Source: Streptomyces sp. NBC_01463 (GTDB taxonomy: Bacteria; Actinomycetota; Actinomycetes; Streptomycetales; Streptomycetaceae). Taken from it: a DNA stretch of 64,000 nucleotides. This document shows, in pieces, positions 18,733-27,347 of the stretch. Each line of letters starts with the position of its first letter. The stretch's first letter is position 1. The notes beneath the pieces are model-generated. The model saw only the letters and a list, made by a program, of their open reading frames with translations. It did not search any database and was not told where the DNA came from. The position numbers and the translations under genes are program-made. The stretch spans positions 3,348,001 through 3,412,000 of the forward strand of contig CP109468.1 of assembly GCA_036227345.1 (NCBI GenBank), read 5' to 3'.

Positions 18733-20901
18733 GTGGGAACCGGGATGCAGCGAACGTACGAAGACAAGGTCAAGGCACTCCTGGACCGGATGACGGCCGC
18801 GGAGAAGTTCGGTCAGCTGCAACAGCTGACCTGGACCGGGGACACCGGTCCGGGGGGCGGCCAGACCGCCCTCACGGAGGCAGCGGCCCGCGCCGGGCTG
18901 CTCGGCTCCGTGCTCAACATCCACGGCGCGGAGCACACCAACGCGCTCCAGCGCATGGCCGTCGAGGAGTCCCGGCTCGGCATTCCGCTGCTGTTCGGGC
19001 TCGACGTCATCCACGGCTTCTGGACCACGTTCCCGATCCCGCTGGCACAGGCGGCGAGCTTCGATCCGGCGGTGGCCGGGTCCGACGCGGAGATGTCGGC
19101 GAAGGAGACGCGCTCCAACGGCGTCCACTGGACGTTCTCGCCGATGATGGACGTCACCCATGAGCCCCGCTGGGGGCGGATCGCCGAGAGCAGCGGCGAG
19201 GACCCGTATCTGAACTCCGTCCTCGCGGTGGCCAGGATCCACGGCTACCAGGGCCCGGCGGACGGTTCGGAGCTGGCCTCGGCCGACCGGGTCGCGGCCT
19301 GCGCCAAGCACTTCGTCGCCTACGGCGGGGCGGAGGGCGGCCGCGACTACAACACGGTCGACGTCTCCGAGCAGCGGCTGCGCAATCTCTACCTGCCGCC
19401 GTTCAAGGCGGCGCTCGACGCGGGCGTGGCCACGGTCATGGCCGCGTTCAACACGGTGAGCGGCGTCCCGGCGCACGGCAACGCGCACACGATGGACAGC
19501 ATCCTCAAGCAGGAGTGGGGCTTCGAGGGCTTCGTGGTCAGCGACTACACCGGGGTCGAGGAGCTGATCGCGCACGGGTTCGCCGAGGACGGCGCGGACG
19601 CGGCCCGGCTGGCGCTGAACGCCGGGCTCGACATGGAGATGGTCTCCACGCACCTGGCCGACCACGGCGAGGCCCTGCTGGCGGACGGCCGCGTCGACGA
19701 GAGCCGGCTGGACGACGCGGTGGCCCGCATCCTGCGCCTGAAGTTCGCGCTGGGCCTGTTCGACCACCCGTACGCCGACGAGTCGGCGGCCGTCACGGCT
19801 CCCACCGCCGAGGCGCGCGCGGCGGCCCGTACGGCCGGTGCCCGGTCGATGGTGCTGCTGCGGAACGAGGACGCCGTCCTCCCGCTGTCCCGGGAGACGG
19901 CCACGATCGCCGTGGTCGGACCGCTCGCGGACTCGGACGACCTGCACGGCACCTGGGCGGGCCCCGGCGGGCTCCGCTTCCCCTCGGTCAGCGTGCTGGA
20001 CGGGGTACGCGAGGCGGCGTCCGGCACGGTCGTCGTCCCGGCCGGGCCGGGTGTCGCGGAGGCGGTGGCCGCCGTGGAGTCGGCGGACGTCACCGTGCTC
20101 GTGGTCGGCGAACCGCCGGCCCTCAGCGGCGAGGCGGCCGTGCGCAGCGACATCGGGCTGCCGGCGGGGCAGGAGGAGCTGATCGCGGCCGTCGCGGCGA
20201 CCGGGAAGCCGTTCGCGGTGGTCCTGCTGAACGGCAGGCCGCTGACGATCGGCGGCTGGCTGGACTCCGCGCCCGCCGTGCTGGAGGCCTGGCACCCGGG
20301 GATCGAGGCAGGTCACGCGGTGGCGGACGTCCTCTTCGGCGCGGTCGGGCCGGGCGGCAAGCTCCCGGTGTCCTTCCCCCGGAGCGTGGGCCAGATCCCC
20401 GTCTACTACAACCGCGAGAGCACCGGCCGGCCCTACCGCGCGGCCGATCCTGGCGAGAAGTACGTCTCGAAGTACCTCGACCTGGAGGACGGCCCGCTGT
20501 TCCCGTTCGGGTACGGCCTGAGCTACACCACGTTCAGCACCGGCGAACCGGCACCGGACCGCGACAGCGTCACGGTGGAGGAGCTGGAGCGGGGTGCGAC
20601 GGTCGAGGTCGCGGTGGAGGTCACCAACACCGGGACGCGGACGGGCGACGAGGTCGTCCAGCTCTACGTCCACGACGTGTCGGCGAGCATCGCCCAGCCC
20701 CTGCGCCGCCTCTGCGGCTTCGAGCGGGTGACGCTGGAACCGGGCGCGAGCGCCACGGTGACGTTCCGGCTGGGCGCGCGGGACCTGGGCTTCTGGACGA
20801 ACGACCCGGCGGGCACGTTCACCGTCGAGCCCGGCCGGATCGACCTCTACGCGGGAACGAGTTCCGCGGCAGGCTCGCGCCGGACGCTGACCGTGCGGTG
20901 A
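18733..20901 (+). CDS. bglX: GH3 beta-glucosidase, BglX type
   Basis: 722 residues from GTG 18733 (AAGAG 4 bases upstream); an in-frame ATG at 18745 is possible. The GH3 N-terminal TIM barrel contains FGLDVIHGFWTTFPIPLAQ, the KHFVAYG substrate-binding loop, and the nucleophile D271 in GFVVSDYTGVEEL. The alpha/beta sandwich domain follows (VVGPLADSDDLHGTWAG ... VLLNGRPLTIGGWLD) and a fibronectin-III-like C-terminal domain (EVAVEVTNTGTRTGDEVVQLYV). No signal peptide is seen, so it acts on imported beta-glucosides. Its promoter carries the operator shared with the binding lipoprotein, which puts it in the same regulon. Confidence 0.92.
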   Translation: MGTGMQRTYEDKVKALLDRMTAAEKFGQLQQLTWTGDTGPGGGQTALTEAAARAGLLGSVLNIHGAEHTNALQRMAVEESRLGIPLLFGLDVIHGFWTTFPIPLAQAASFDPAVAGSDAEMSAKETRSNGVHWTFSPMMDVTHEPRWGRIAESSGEDPYLNSVLAVARIHGYQGPADGSELASADRVAACAKHFVAYGGAEGGRDYNTVDVSEQRLRNLYLPPFKAALDAGVATVMAAFNTVSGVPAHGNAHTMDSILKQEWGFEGFVVSDYTGVEELIAHGFAEDGADAARLALNAGLDMEMVSTHLADHGEALLADGRVDESRLDDAVARILRLKFALGLFDHPYADESAAVTAPTAEARAAARTAGARSMVLLRNEDAVLPLSRETATIAVVGPLADSDDLHGTWAGPGGLRFPSVSVLDGVREAASGTVVVPAGPGVAEAVAAVESADVTVLVVGEPPALSGEAAVRSDIGLPAGQEELIAAVAATGKPFAVVLLNGRPLTIGGWLDSAPAVLEAWHPGIEAGHAVADVLFGAVGPGGKLPVSFPRSVGQIPVYYNRESTGRPYRAADPGEKYVSKYLDLEDGPLFPFGYGLSYTTFSTGEPAPDRDSVTVEELERGATVEVAVEVTNTGTRTGDEVVQLYVHDVSASIAQPLRRLCGFERVTLEPGASATVTFRLGARDLGFWTNDPAGTFTVEPGRIDLYAGTSSAAGSRRTLTVR

Positions 20902-20930
20902 CGCCCGCCGGACCCGCCCGGTGACCCGAT

Positions 20931-20961
20931 CGGGCGGTACCGGTCACTCCGGTACCGCCCG
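20931..20961. terminator. Hairpin terminator between convergent GH3 and small membrane protein genes
   Basis: A perfect 13-bp stem, CGGGCGGTACCGG and its complement, around a TCACT loop. It lies 29 bases after the GH3 stop and just past the minus-strand stop at 20967. Confidence 0.85.
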
Positions 20962-20966
20962 CCCGC

Positions 20967-21221
20967 CTACTTCCGGTTGGCGGACCCGGCGGGTGCCGCC
21001 GTGCCCTTCGCTCCGGCCGGCGCCGCCGGCTCCTCGGGCGCCTCCTCGAAGTCGACCTTGCCCATGTGCCGGTTCATGGACTTCATCAGCAGCCACACGC
21101 CCACGGCGAGGGCGGCGAAGACGATGAAGCCGAGGACCCCGGGGGTCACCTTGTTCTTGTCCAGTTCCTCGGCGAGCGGGACGAGGTGCGGCAGTGCCTG
21201 AGTCGCGTACATATCAGGCAT
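20967..21221 (-). CDS. Small single-TM protein linked to mca
   Basis: 84 residues with one membrane helix (VLGFIVFAALAVGVWLLMKSM) and a charged, Ala/Pro-rich cytosolic tail (VDFEEAPEEPAAPAGAKG). The start ATG 21221 overlaps the mca stop by 8 bases; ATG 21212 just beyond it is an alternative. Either way it is translationally coupled to mca. I recall a small membrane protein gene in this position in other Streptomyces, but no function is known. Confidence 0.75.
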   Translation of the reverse strand: MPDMYATQALPHLVPLAEELDKNKVTPGVLGFIVFAALAVGVWLLMKSMNRHMGKVDFEEAPEEPAAPAGAKGTAAPAGSANRK

Positions 21222-22095
21222 TGTCGCGGATGCCCGCGAAGAGGTCGCTCTCGGGGAGGGAGGTATCGACGAGTGACTTCGCCAGCTCGTACTCCTCGGT
21301 CGGCCAGACCTCCTGCTGGATCTCCATCGGAACGCGGAACCAGCCGCCCTCCGGGTCGATCTGCGTCGCGTGCGCGATCAGTGCCTTGTCGCGGATCTCA
21401 TAGAAGTCCGCGCACGGAACGTGCGTGGTCAGCGTGCGCTCGGCGCGCTCGAACTCCTTCCAGCGCTCCAGCCAGTCCCCGTACGGCGACTCCAGACCGC
21501 GGGCGAGCAGCGCCTCGTGCAGCGCGACCGTGCGCGGCTTGTTGAAGCCCTGGTTGTAGTAGAGCTTCTGCGGCGTCCAGGCGGGGCCGAACTCCGCCTC
21601 GGGGAACTTCTCGGTGTCCGCAGCGCCGTCGAAGGCGATCATCGAGATGGTGTGGGTCATGATGTGGTCGGGGTGCGGGTAGCCCCCGTTCTCGTCGTAC
21701 GTGGTGATGACCTGCGGCCGGAAGGCGCGGATCTTCGCGACGAGGCGTCCGGCCGCGACGGTCTCGTCCTCCAGGGCGAAGCAGCCCTCGGGCAGCGGCG
21801 GCAGCGGGTCGCCCTCGGGCAGGCCGGAGTCGACGAAGCCGAGCCACTCCTGCTTGACGCCCAGAATCGCGCGGGCCTCGTCCATCTCCTTCCTGCGCAC
21901 CTCGTGGATGTTCTCCTCGATGTACGCGTCGCCCTGGAGCTTCGGGTTGAGGATGGAGCCACGCTCTCCCCCCGTGCAGGTCACGACCAGCACGTCCACC
22001 CCCTCGGACACGTACTTGGCCATGGTGGCCGCGCCCTTGCTCGACTCGTCGTCGGGGTGGGCGTGGACGGCCATCAGTCGAAGCTGCTCAGTCAA
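21214..22095 (-). CDS. mca: Mycothiol S-conjugate amidase
   Basis: 293 residues, cleaving mycothiol S-conjugates to release a mercapturic acid for export plus GlcN-Ins, a detoxification step unique to actinobacteria. The zinc-binding MshB/Mca motif is AVHAHPDDESSKGAAT (His-Pro-Asp-Asp-Glu), with the later zinc histidine in YPHPDHIMTH. Other Mca markers are CTGGERGSILNP and the C-terminal FAGIRDNA. I chose TTG 22095 (LTEQLRLMAVHAHPDD) because GAGG lies 8 bases upstream and it gives the family length; the longer frame extends through the divergent promoter. Confidence 0.93.
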   Translation of the reverse strand: MTEQLRLMAVHAHPDDESSKGAATMAKYVSEGVDVLVVTCTGGERGSILNPKLQGDAYIEENIHEVRRKEMDEARAILGVKQEWLGFVDSGLPEGDPLPPLPEGCFALEDETVAAGRLVAKIRAFRPQVITTYDENGGYPHPDHIMTHTISMIAFDGAADTEKFPEAEFGPAWTPQKLYYNQGFNKPRTVALHEALLARGLESPYGDWLERWKEFERAERTLTTHVPCADFYEIRDKALIAHATQIDPEGGWFRVPMEIQQEVWPTEEYELAKSLVDTSLPESDLFAGIRDNA

Positions 22096-22112
22096 GACTC
22101 GATCCTCAGTGA

Positions 22113-22139
22113 TTGGTCGCGAAGTGCAACTTCTATAGT
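22113..22139 (+). promoter_or_regulatory. Probable promoter of the DUF4307 gene
   Basis: TATAGT at 22134-22139 is one of the few near-consensus -10 hexamers in the window. TTGGTC lies 15 bases upstream as a weak -35. It sits in the divergent region between mca and the DUF4307 gene. Confidence 0.45.
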
Positions 22140-22192
22140 GACCGAACCGGGGGGTGGAAAATTCCTCGATCCCCGGTACGGGAGGAACGATC

Positions 22193-22603
22193 ATGACGGC
22201 GGTGCGCGAGACGCTTCCCGAGAACCGTTACGGACGCTCGGCGGACCAGCGGGCGGACCGCAGGCTCAGGATCATCGGCGCGGTCCTCGGCGTCGTCCTG
22301 CTGGGCGTGGTCGGCTGGATCGGCTACGGGTACGTCAGCGGCCAGGGCCTCAGCGCCGAGGTGATCAAGTTCAAGGTCGTCTCGGACGAACGGGTCGAGG
22401 TGCACCTGGAGGTCCGCAAGGACCGGGACGCCAAGGGGTACTGCACCCTCCGCTCGCAGCGCGAGGACGGCACCGACGTCGCCCGCAAGGACTTCCGCTT
22501 CGACGGCGACACCGACCGGATCGACCAGGTCCTCACGCTGCGCACGACGTCCAGGGCGACCAGCGTCGAGCTGCTCGGGTGCACGGACGACGGCGGGGCG
22601 TGA
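22193..22603 (+). CDS. DUF4307 membrane-anchored protein
   Basis: 136 residues from ATG 22193, with GGAGG 6 bases upstream. The N-terminus is cytosolic (LPENRYGRSADQRADRRLR), then one membrane helix (IIGAVLGVVLLGVVGWIGYGYV), then an extracytoplasmic beta-rich domain with two cysteines (YCTLRSQREDGTDVA; LLGCTDD) that could pair. This is the actinobacterial DUF4307 pattern; the function is unknown. It is divergent from mca and lies in the same orientation as greA 190 bases downstream. Confidence 0.85.
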   Translation: MTAVRETLPENRYGRSADQRADRRLRIIGAVLGVVLLGVVGWIGYGYVSGQGLSAEVIKFKVVSDERVEVHLEVRKDRDAKGYCTLRSQREDGTDVARKDFRFDGDTDRIDQVLTLRTTSRATSVELLGCTDDGGA

Positions 22604-22792
22604 CGTTGACCGCCGCACGCGCGTCCTGAACGGCTCTTAGCACCTCTGACCTGCGGTTCGACACTCTCAGCCGTTTACCTCCTCCCCCTTTTCCCGGCGA
22701 ATTGTTAGGCTCGTGGTTTCGCCCACCCGTGGAAGCGCATGCTTCGGGGTAGGGCGATGCTTTGTATTCCCAGTACCGACGAGGAGCACCCT

Positions 22793-23290
22793 GTGACCCA
22801 GACCAGCGAAAACGTCACCTGGCTCACGCCGGAGGCGTACAGCCAGCTCAAGGCCGAGCTGGAGTACCTGTCTGGTCCCGCGCGCACGGAGATCGCCGTC
22901 AAGATCGCGGCGGCCCGTGAGGAGGGCGACCTGCGTGAGAACGGCGGGTACCACGCGGCCAAGGAGGAGCAGGGCAAGATGGAGCTCCGGGTGCGCCAGC
23001 TGACCCAGCTCCTGGAGCACGCGAAGGTCGGCGAGGCGCCGGCCGACGACGGTGTGGTCGAGCCCGGCATGGTCGTGACGATCGCCTTCGACGGCGATGA
23101 CGACGACACGACGACCTTCCTCCTGGCCTCCCGCGAGTACGCGAGCGCCGACATCGAGACGTACTCCCCGCAGTCCCCGCTCGGTGTGGGTGTGAACGGC
23201 AAGAAGATGGGTGAGACCGCGCAGTACGAGCTGCCGAACGGCAAGACCGCCACGGTCAAGATCCTTTCGGCGAAGCCGTACTCCGGCTGA
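22793..23290 (+). CDS. greA: Transcription elongation factor GreA
   Basis: 165 residues. The N-terminal coiled-coil bears the RNA-cleavage tip (AAAREEGDLRENGGYHAAKEEQ, with the D-L-R-E acidic residues). The C-terminal FKBP-like domain ends in SPLGVGVNGKKMGETAQYELPNG. GreA stimulates transcript cleavage by backtracked RNA polymerase. GTG 22793 has GGAG 7 bases upstream; the longer frame from 22739 is not conserved. TAGGCT near 22706 is a plausible -10, giving a leader of about 80 bases. Confidence 0.96.
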   Translation: MTQTSENVTWLTPEAYSQLKAELEYLSGPARTEIAVKIAAAREEGDLRENGGYHAAKEEQGKMELRVRQLTQLLEHAKVGEAPADDGVVEPGMVVTIAFDGDDDDTTTFLLASREYASADIETYSPQSPLGVGVNGKKMGETAQYELPNGKTATVKILSAKPYSG

Positions 23291-23304
23291 TCCGCGCACA
23301 CCAC

Positions 23305-23338
23305 GAGGGAGCCCCGGCCGCAGCGGCCGGGGCTCTCT
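23305..23338. terminator. Bidirectional hairpin between greA and ABC permease
   Basis: The stem GGAGCCCCGGCCG / CGGCCGGGGCTCT with a short loop lies between the convergent stops of greA and the ABC permease gene. Confidence 0.85.
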
Positions 23339-23358
23339 GCTGTGCGGGGACGGATCGC

Positions 23359-24210
23359 TCAGACGGCGACCGAGCGGTACTTGCGCACCGCCAGGGTCCG
23401 GAAGACCACGATGATCACGACGGACCAGATCAGCGAGGCCCAGACCGGGTGCTGCATCGGCCAGGCGTCGGACGTGGAGACGCCGGGGTTCCCGAAGAGC
23501 ACCCGGCACGCCTGGACGGTCGCGCTGAACGGGTTCCAGTCGGCGATCGGCTGGAGCCAGCCCGCCATCTGGCTGGAGTCCACGAAGGCGTTGGAGATGA
23601 ACGTCACCGGGAACAGCCAGATCAGTCCGCCCGATGTGGCCGCCTCCGGAGTGCGGACGGACAGGCCGATCAGCGCGCCGATCCAGGAGAAGGCGTAGCC
23701 GAGCAGCAGGAGCAGCCCGAACGCGCCGAGCGCCTTGGGGACGCCCTCGTGGATGCGCCAGCCGACGATCAGGGCGACGACCGTGAGCACCAGCACGGTG
23801 AACATGGTCTGGACGAGGTCGGCCAGCGTGCGGCCGGTGAGCACCGCGCCGCGTGCCATGGGCAGCGAGCGGAAGCGGTCGACGAGCCCCTTGTGCATGT
23901 CGTCGGCGATCCCGGCGCCCGCGCCCGCCGTGGCGAAGGTGACGGTCTGCGCGAAGATCCCGGCCATCAGGAAGTTGCGGTAGACGACGGGGTCGGTCGA
24001 GCCCCCGATGTTCATGGAGCCGCCGAACACGTAGCTGAACAGCACCACGAACATGATCGGCTGGATGAGCCCGAAGAGCACCACTTCGGGGATCCTGGTC
24101 ATCCGGATCAGGTTGCGGCGCGCGATGACCAGCGAGTCGCGTACGGACTGGCCGACGCCTCCGCCGCCGCGGGGCACCGGAGCCGCTGTCGTCTCGGTCA
24201 CGGCACTCAC
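23359..24210 (-). CDS. ABC-2 type exporter permease (DrrB-like)
   Basis: 283 residues with six membrane helices of the ABC-2 family: RMTRIPEVVLFGLIQPIMFVVLF, YRNFLMAGIFAQTVTFA, LADLVQTMFTVLVLTVVALIVGW, then GLLLLLGYAFSWIGALIGL and the C-terminal VWASLIWSVVIIVVFRTLA. The GTG start overlaps the stop of the ATPase gene (GTGA), so the two are coupled. DrrB-type permeases export hydrophobic drugs or lipids; the substrate here is unknown. Confidence 0.9.
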   Translation of the reverse strand: MSAVTETTAAPVPRGGGGVGQSVRDSLVIARRNLIRMTRIPEVVLFGLIQPIMFVVLFSYVFGGSMNIGGSTDPVVYRNFLMAGIFAQTVTFATAGAGAGIADDMHKGLVDRFRSLPMARGAVLTGRTLADLVQTMFTVLVLTVVALIVGWRIHEGVPKALGAFGLLLLLGYAFSWIGALIGLSVRTPEAATSGGLIWLFPVTFISNAFVDSSQMAGWLQPIADWNPFSATVQACRVLFGNPGVSTSDAWPMQHPVWASLIWSVVIIVVFRTLAVRKYRSVAV

Positions 24211-25220
24211 TTCGCTGCCTCCGTCCGGGCGCCCGGCTCCGGGGCCGTCCCGTGCTCGTTGCTCTCGTCGGTCCGCTCCTGCTCGGCCGCGTGGCCGGTG
24301 AGGGAGATGAACACGTCGTCGAGTGTGGGGCGGCGCAGCCCGATGTCGTCGATCTCCACACCGCGGCCGTCGAGCTCGCGGATGACCTCGGCGAGCAGTT
24401 TGGCGCCGCCGTCGACCGGGACGGTCAGTTTGCGCATGTGCGGGACGACGGCGACCTCGCCCTTGCCCAGGTGGGTGAGGACCTCGCGGGCCGGTTCGAT
24501 CTGGTCGCGCTGCTGGACGACGACCTCGACGCGTTCGCCGCCGGTGCGGGCCTTGAGCTCGTCGGAGGTGCCGCGCGCGATGACGAGGCCGTGGTCGATC
24601 ACGCAGATGTCGTGGGCGAGGCGGTCGGCCTCCTCCAGGTACTGCGTGGTGAGCAGCAGCGTCGTGCCGCCGGCGACGAGTTCCTCGATGACGTCCCAGA
24701 GCTGCTGCCGGTTGCGCGGGTCGAGGCCGGTGGTCGGCTCGTCCATGAACATGACCGGCGGGGAGACGACGAGGGCCGCCGCCAGGTCGAGGCGGCGGCG
24801 CATGCCGCCCGAGTACGTCTTGGCGGTGCGGTCGGCCGCGTCGGCGAGGTTGAACCGCTCCAGCAGTTCCACGGCCCGGGCCTTCGCGTCGCGCGCCGAC
24901 ATCTGGTAGAGCTGGCCGACCATCTGGAGGTTCTCCCGGCCGGTCAGGTATTCGTCGACGGCGGCGAACTGGCCGGAGAGCCCGATCGAGCGCCGCACCT
25001 CGTTGGGTTTCTTCAGTACGTCGATGCCCGCGACGAAGGCGCTGCCGCTGTCGGGTCTGAGCAGCGTCGTCAGGACGCGTACGGCGGTCGTCTTGCCGGC
25101 TCCGTTGGGGCCGAGAAGTCCGAGGACGGTGCCTTGCGGCACGTCGAGGTCGACGCCGCCGAGTGCTCGCACGTCTCCGAAGGTCTTCACCAGACCTTCG
25201 GCGTAGATGGCGCCTGGCAT
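24207..25220 (-). CDS. ABC exporter ATP-binding protein (DrrA-like)
   Basis: 337 residues. Walker A is GLLGPNGAGKTTAVR, the Q-loop is in GLSGQFAAVDEYLTG, the signature is TYSGGMRRRLDLA, Walker B is PPVMFMDEPTTGLDP, and a switch region TTQYLEEADRLA contains Gln where many ABC proteins have His, typical of the DrrA branch. The C-terminal extension ending RRPTLDDVFISLTGH is the DrrA regulatory domain. It lies upstream of and overlaps its permease gene. The GTATCGCGATAC palindrome 120 bases before the start may be its operator. Confidence 0.92.
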   Translation of the reverse strand: MPGAIYAEGLVKTFGDVRALGGVDLDVPQGTVLGLLGPNGAGKTTAVRVLTTLLRPDSGSAFVAGIDVLKKPNEVRRSIGLSGQFAAVDEYLTGRENLQMVGQLYQMSARDAKARAVELLERFNLADAADRTAKTYSGGMRRRLDLAAALVVSPPVMFMDEPTTGLDPRNRQQLWDVIEELVAGGTTLLLTTQYLEEADRLAHDICVIDHGLVIARGTSDELKARTGGERVEVVVQQRDQIEPAREVLTHLGKGEVAVVPHMRKLTVPVDGGAKLLAEVIRELDGRGVEIDDIGLRRPTLDDVFISLTGHAAEQERTDESNEHGTAPEPGARTEAAK

Positions 25221-25340
25221 ATGGGGTTCCCCCAGTGCGTTCGGGTGACTTCCTCACAGATCCTAGATTTGCCCGGGTTTCCGCGCCTGGTGAACACACG
25301 GGACGAACGCGTGTACGCCACCGGTCCGGGCGCACGCACA

Positions 25341-25352
25341 GTATCGCGATAC
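25341..25352. promoter_or_regulatory. 12-bp perfect palindrome GTATCGCGATAC
   Basis: It lies between the ilvA stop and the ABC exporter start, both on the minus strand, followed by a further partial ATCGCGAC half-site. The position upstream of the exporter fits a repressor operator; the regulator is not identified. Confidence 0.5.
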
Positions 25353-25370
25353 ATCGCGACCAACAAGGGT

Positions 25371-26600
25371 TCAGCCCATCACGAGATACCCCGCCCCGCG
25401 CAGTGCCGCGGCGACCTCCTCGCAGTGCTCGGGCCCCTTGGTCTCCAGGTGCAGTTCGACCTCGGCCTCGGTGAGACCGAGCCGGGGGTCGGTGCGCACA
25501 TGGCTGACGTCGAGGACGTTGGCATCGGCCAGTGAGAGCACGCCCAGCATGGTCGCCAGCGCGCCGGGCCGGTCCGTCAGCCGCAGCCGCAGGCTCAGAT
25601 AGCGGCCGGCCGCCGACATGCCGTGGGTCAGGATGCGCTGCATCAGCAGCGGGTCGACGTTGCCGCCGGAGAGCAGGGCCACCACCGGCCCTCGGAAGGA
25701 CTTGGGATCGCTCAGCAGCGCCGCCACCGGGCTCGCCCCGGCGGGCTCCACGACCATCTTGGCCCGCTCCAGGCAGAGCAGCAGGGCGCTGGACAGCTCG
25801 TCCTCGGAGACCGTGCGGACCTCGTCGACCAGCTCCCGGACCAGGCCGAACGGCACATCGCCGGGGCGCCCCACCTTGATGCCGTCCGCCATCGTCTGGA
25901 GCGAATCGATCGACACGGGGTGGCCGGCGGCCAGCGACGGCGGGTAGCAGGCGGCGCCCGCCGCCTGCACGCCGACGATCCGCACATCGGGCCGGACCGC
26001 CTTGACCGCCACGGCGATCCCGGCCGCGAGCCCGCCGCCGCCGACACCCACGACGATCGTGCGCACCTCCGGGCACTGCTCCAGGATCTCCAGGCCCACC
26101 GTGCCCTGCCCGGCGATGATGTCCGGGTGGTCGAAGGGGTGGATGAAGACCGCGCCCGTCTCGTGCGCGTACTCCTGCGCCGCAGCGAGGGTCTCGTCGA
26201 CGACATGGCCGTGCAGCCGCACCTCCGCGCCGTACTCCCTGGTCGCGGCGACCTTCGGCAGCGGCGCCCCGACGGGCATGAAGACCGTCGACCGTACGCC
26301 GAGCAGCGCAGACGCGAGCGCGACACCCTGCGCATGGTTTCCGGCGCTCGCGGCGACGACGCCCGCGGCCCTTTCGACCGGCGTCAGACCGGAGATGCGT
26401 ACGTACGCGCCCCGCAGTTTGAACGACCCCGTCCGCTGCAGGTTCTCGCACTTGAACAGCACCGGTGCGCCCACGAGCGCGGACAGATGGCGGCTTCCCT
26501 CCAGCGGGGTGACCCTGGAAACCCCGGAGAGCATCTTCTGCGCACCCCGTACGTCATCGAGGATCAGCGGGGGAAAACGGCCGGGCGGAGGGAAGTTCAT
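25371..26600 (-). CDS. ilvA: Threonine ammonia-lyase with C-terminal ACT domain
   Basis: 409 residues. This PLP fold-type II enzyme deaminates threonine to 2-oxobutyrate. The PLP lysine is in RTGSFKLRGAY, the cofactor phosphate loop in VGVGGGGLAAG, and SAGNHAQGVA is the substrate Asn loop. The last 75 residues are an ACT regulatory domain (LRLTDRPGALATMLGVLSLADANVLDV). The length and single ACT domain match the IlvA/TdcB-like actinobacterial form rather than the longer double-ACT IlvA, so it may serve isoleucine synthesis, catabolism or both. ATG 26600 begins MNFPPPGRFPPLILDDV; longer frames are unsupported. Confidence 0.93.
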   Translation of the reverse strand: MNFPPPGRFPPLILDDVRGAQKMLSGVSRVTPLEGSRHLSALVGAPVLFKCENLQRTGSFKLRGAYVRISGLTPVERAAGVVAASAGNHAQGVALASALLGVRSTVFMPVGAPLPKVAATREYGAEVRLHGHVVDETLAAAQEYAHETGAVFIHPFDHPDIIAGQGTVGLEILEQCPEVRTIVVGVGGGGLAAGIAVAVKAVRPDVRIVGVQAAGAACYPPSLAAGHPVSIDSLQTMADGIKVGRPGDVPFGLVRELVDEVRTVSEDELSSALLLCLERAKMVVEPAGASPVAALLSDPKSFRGPVVALLSGGNVDPLLMQRILTHGMSAAGRYLSLRLRLTDRPGALATMLGVLSLADANVLDVSHVRTDPRLGLTEAEVELHLETKGPEHCEEVAAALRGAGYLVMG

Positions 26601-26756
26601 ACCGCAAGTCTTGCAGCTGAAAGGGGTTGCGGCCGCCGCATGAGGTGCCGTCCTGCGCCGATGTCCGCAGGTTTGTGCAGCACTGGTACGCGTTGCCCCG
26701 GGGCCGCGTACTCTGTCCCCCACCCATCCGACACCGCACGAAGAGAGCCCCCGGCC

Positions 26757-27287
26757 ATGCCCCCTCAGGACATGACGACTGCCGCGTCTCCTTCCGGGGG
26801 CGCCGCCCCGGAGAACCCGGGTCACGACCACCTTCTCGACGCCCTGCAGCACCAGGTGGCGGTCTTCGCCCGCCGGGCCGAGCAGACCCGCCTCGGCGGT
26901 GTCGGCCAGGTGCGCAACTCCATGGACCGGGCCGCGTATCTGCTGCTCAACCGGCTGGACCGGGAAGGCCCCATGGGCGTCAAGGCGCTGGCCGCGGGGA
27001 TGGGGATCGACTCCTCGACCGTGACCCGGCAGGTCGCACCGCTCGTGGACACCGGTCTGGTCAAGCGCACCTCGCACCCGGAGGACGGCCGTGCCGTCGT
27101 GCTCCAGCTGTCCCCGCGCGGCCAGGCCCGGCTGGACGAGGTCCGCTCCTCGCGGCGCGAGCTGATGTCACAGGTGACGGACGAGTGGTCCGAGGACGAG
27201 CGGGACACGTTCTGCGCTCTGCTGACCCGTTTCAACGCGGCCCTGGCCGCGCGCCAGGCGGCGCACCAGGCACCGCAGGCGGGTTAG
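26757..27287 (+). CDS. MarR-family transcriptional regulator
   Basis: 176 residues. The winged helix-turn-helix is plain: AYLLLNRLDREGPMGVKALAAGMGIDSSTVTRQVAPLVDTGLVKRT, then the wing HPEDGRAVVLQLSPRGQ. Flanking helices give the MarR dimer interface. ATG 26757 is chosen; an in-frame ATG five codons later is possible, since neither has a strong ribosome site. It is divergent from ilvA. No ligand or target is evident, though sigma-like and membrane genes follow it closely. Confidence 0.9.
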   Translation: MPPQDMTTAASPSGGAAPENPGHDHLLDALQHQVAVFARRAEQTRLGGVGQVRNSMDRAAYLLLNRLDREGPMGVKALAAGMGIDSSTVTRQVAPLVDTGLVKRTSHPEDGRAVVLQLSPRGQARLDEVRSSRRELMSQVTDEWSEDERDTFCALLTRFNAALAARQAAHQAPQAG

Positions 27288-27347
27288 TCCGGGCCGCCGG
27301 GTCCCCGGGGGTTGACCCGGGGCCCGCGGAGCGCTCCGATTGACCTC

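Noticed and set aside
17794..20673. 959-codon minus-strand frame reading from opposite GH3 into the EEP gene
   Set aside because: Only the last 272 codons (from GTG 18612) are protein-like; the rest is antisense to the GH3 gene.
25623..26756. Long N-terminal extension of the MarR frame
   Set aside because: It runs antisense through ilvA; the conserved MarR protein begins at 26757.
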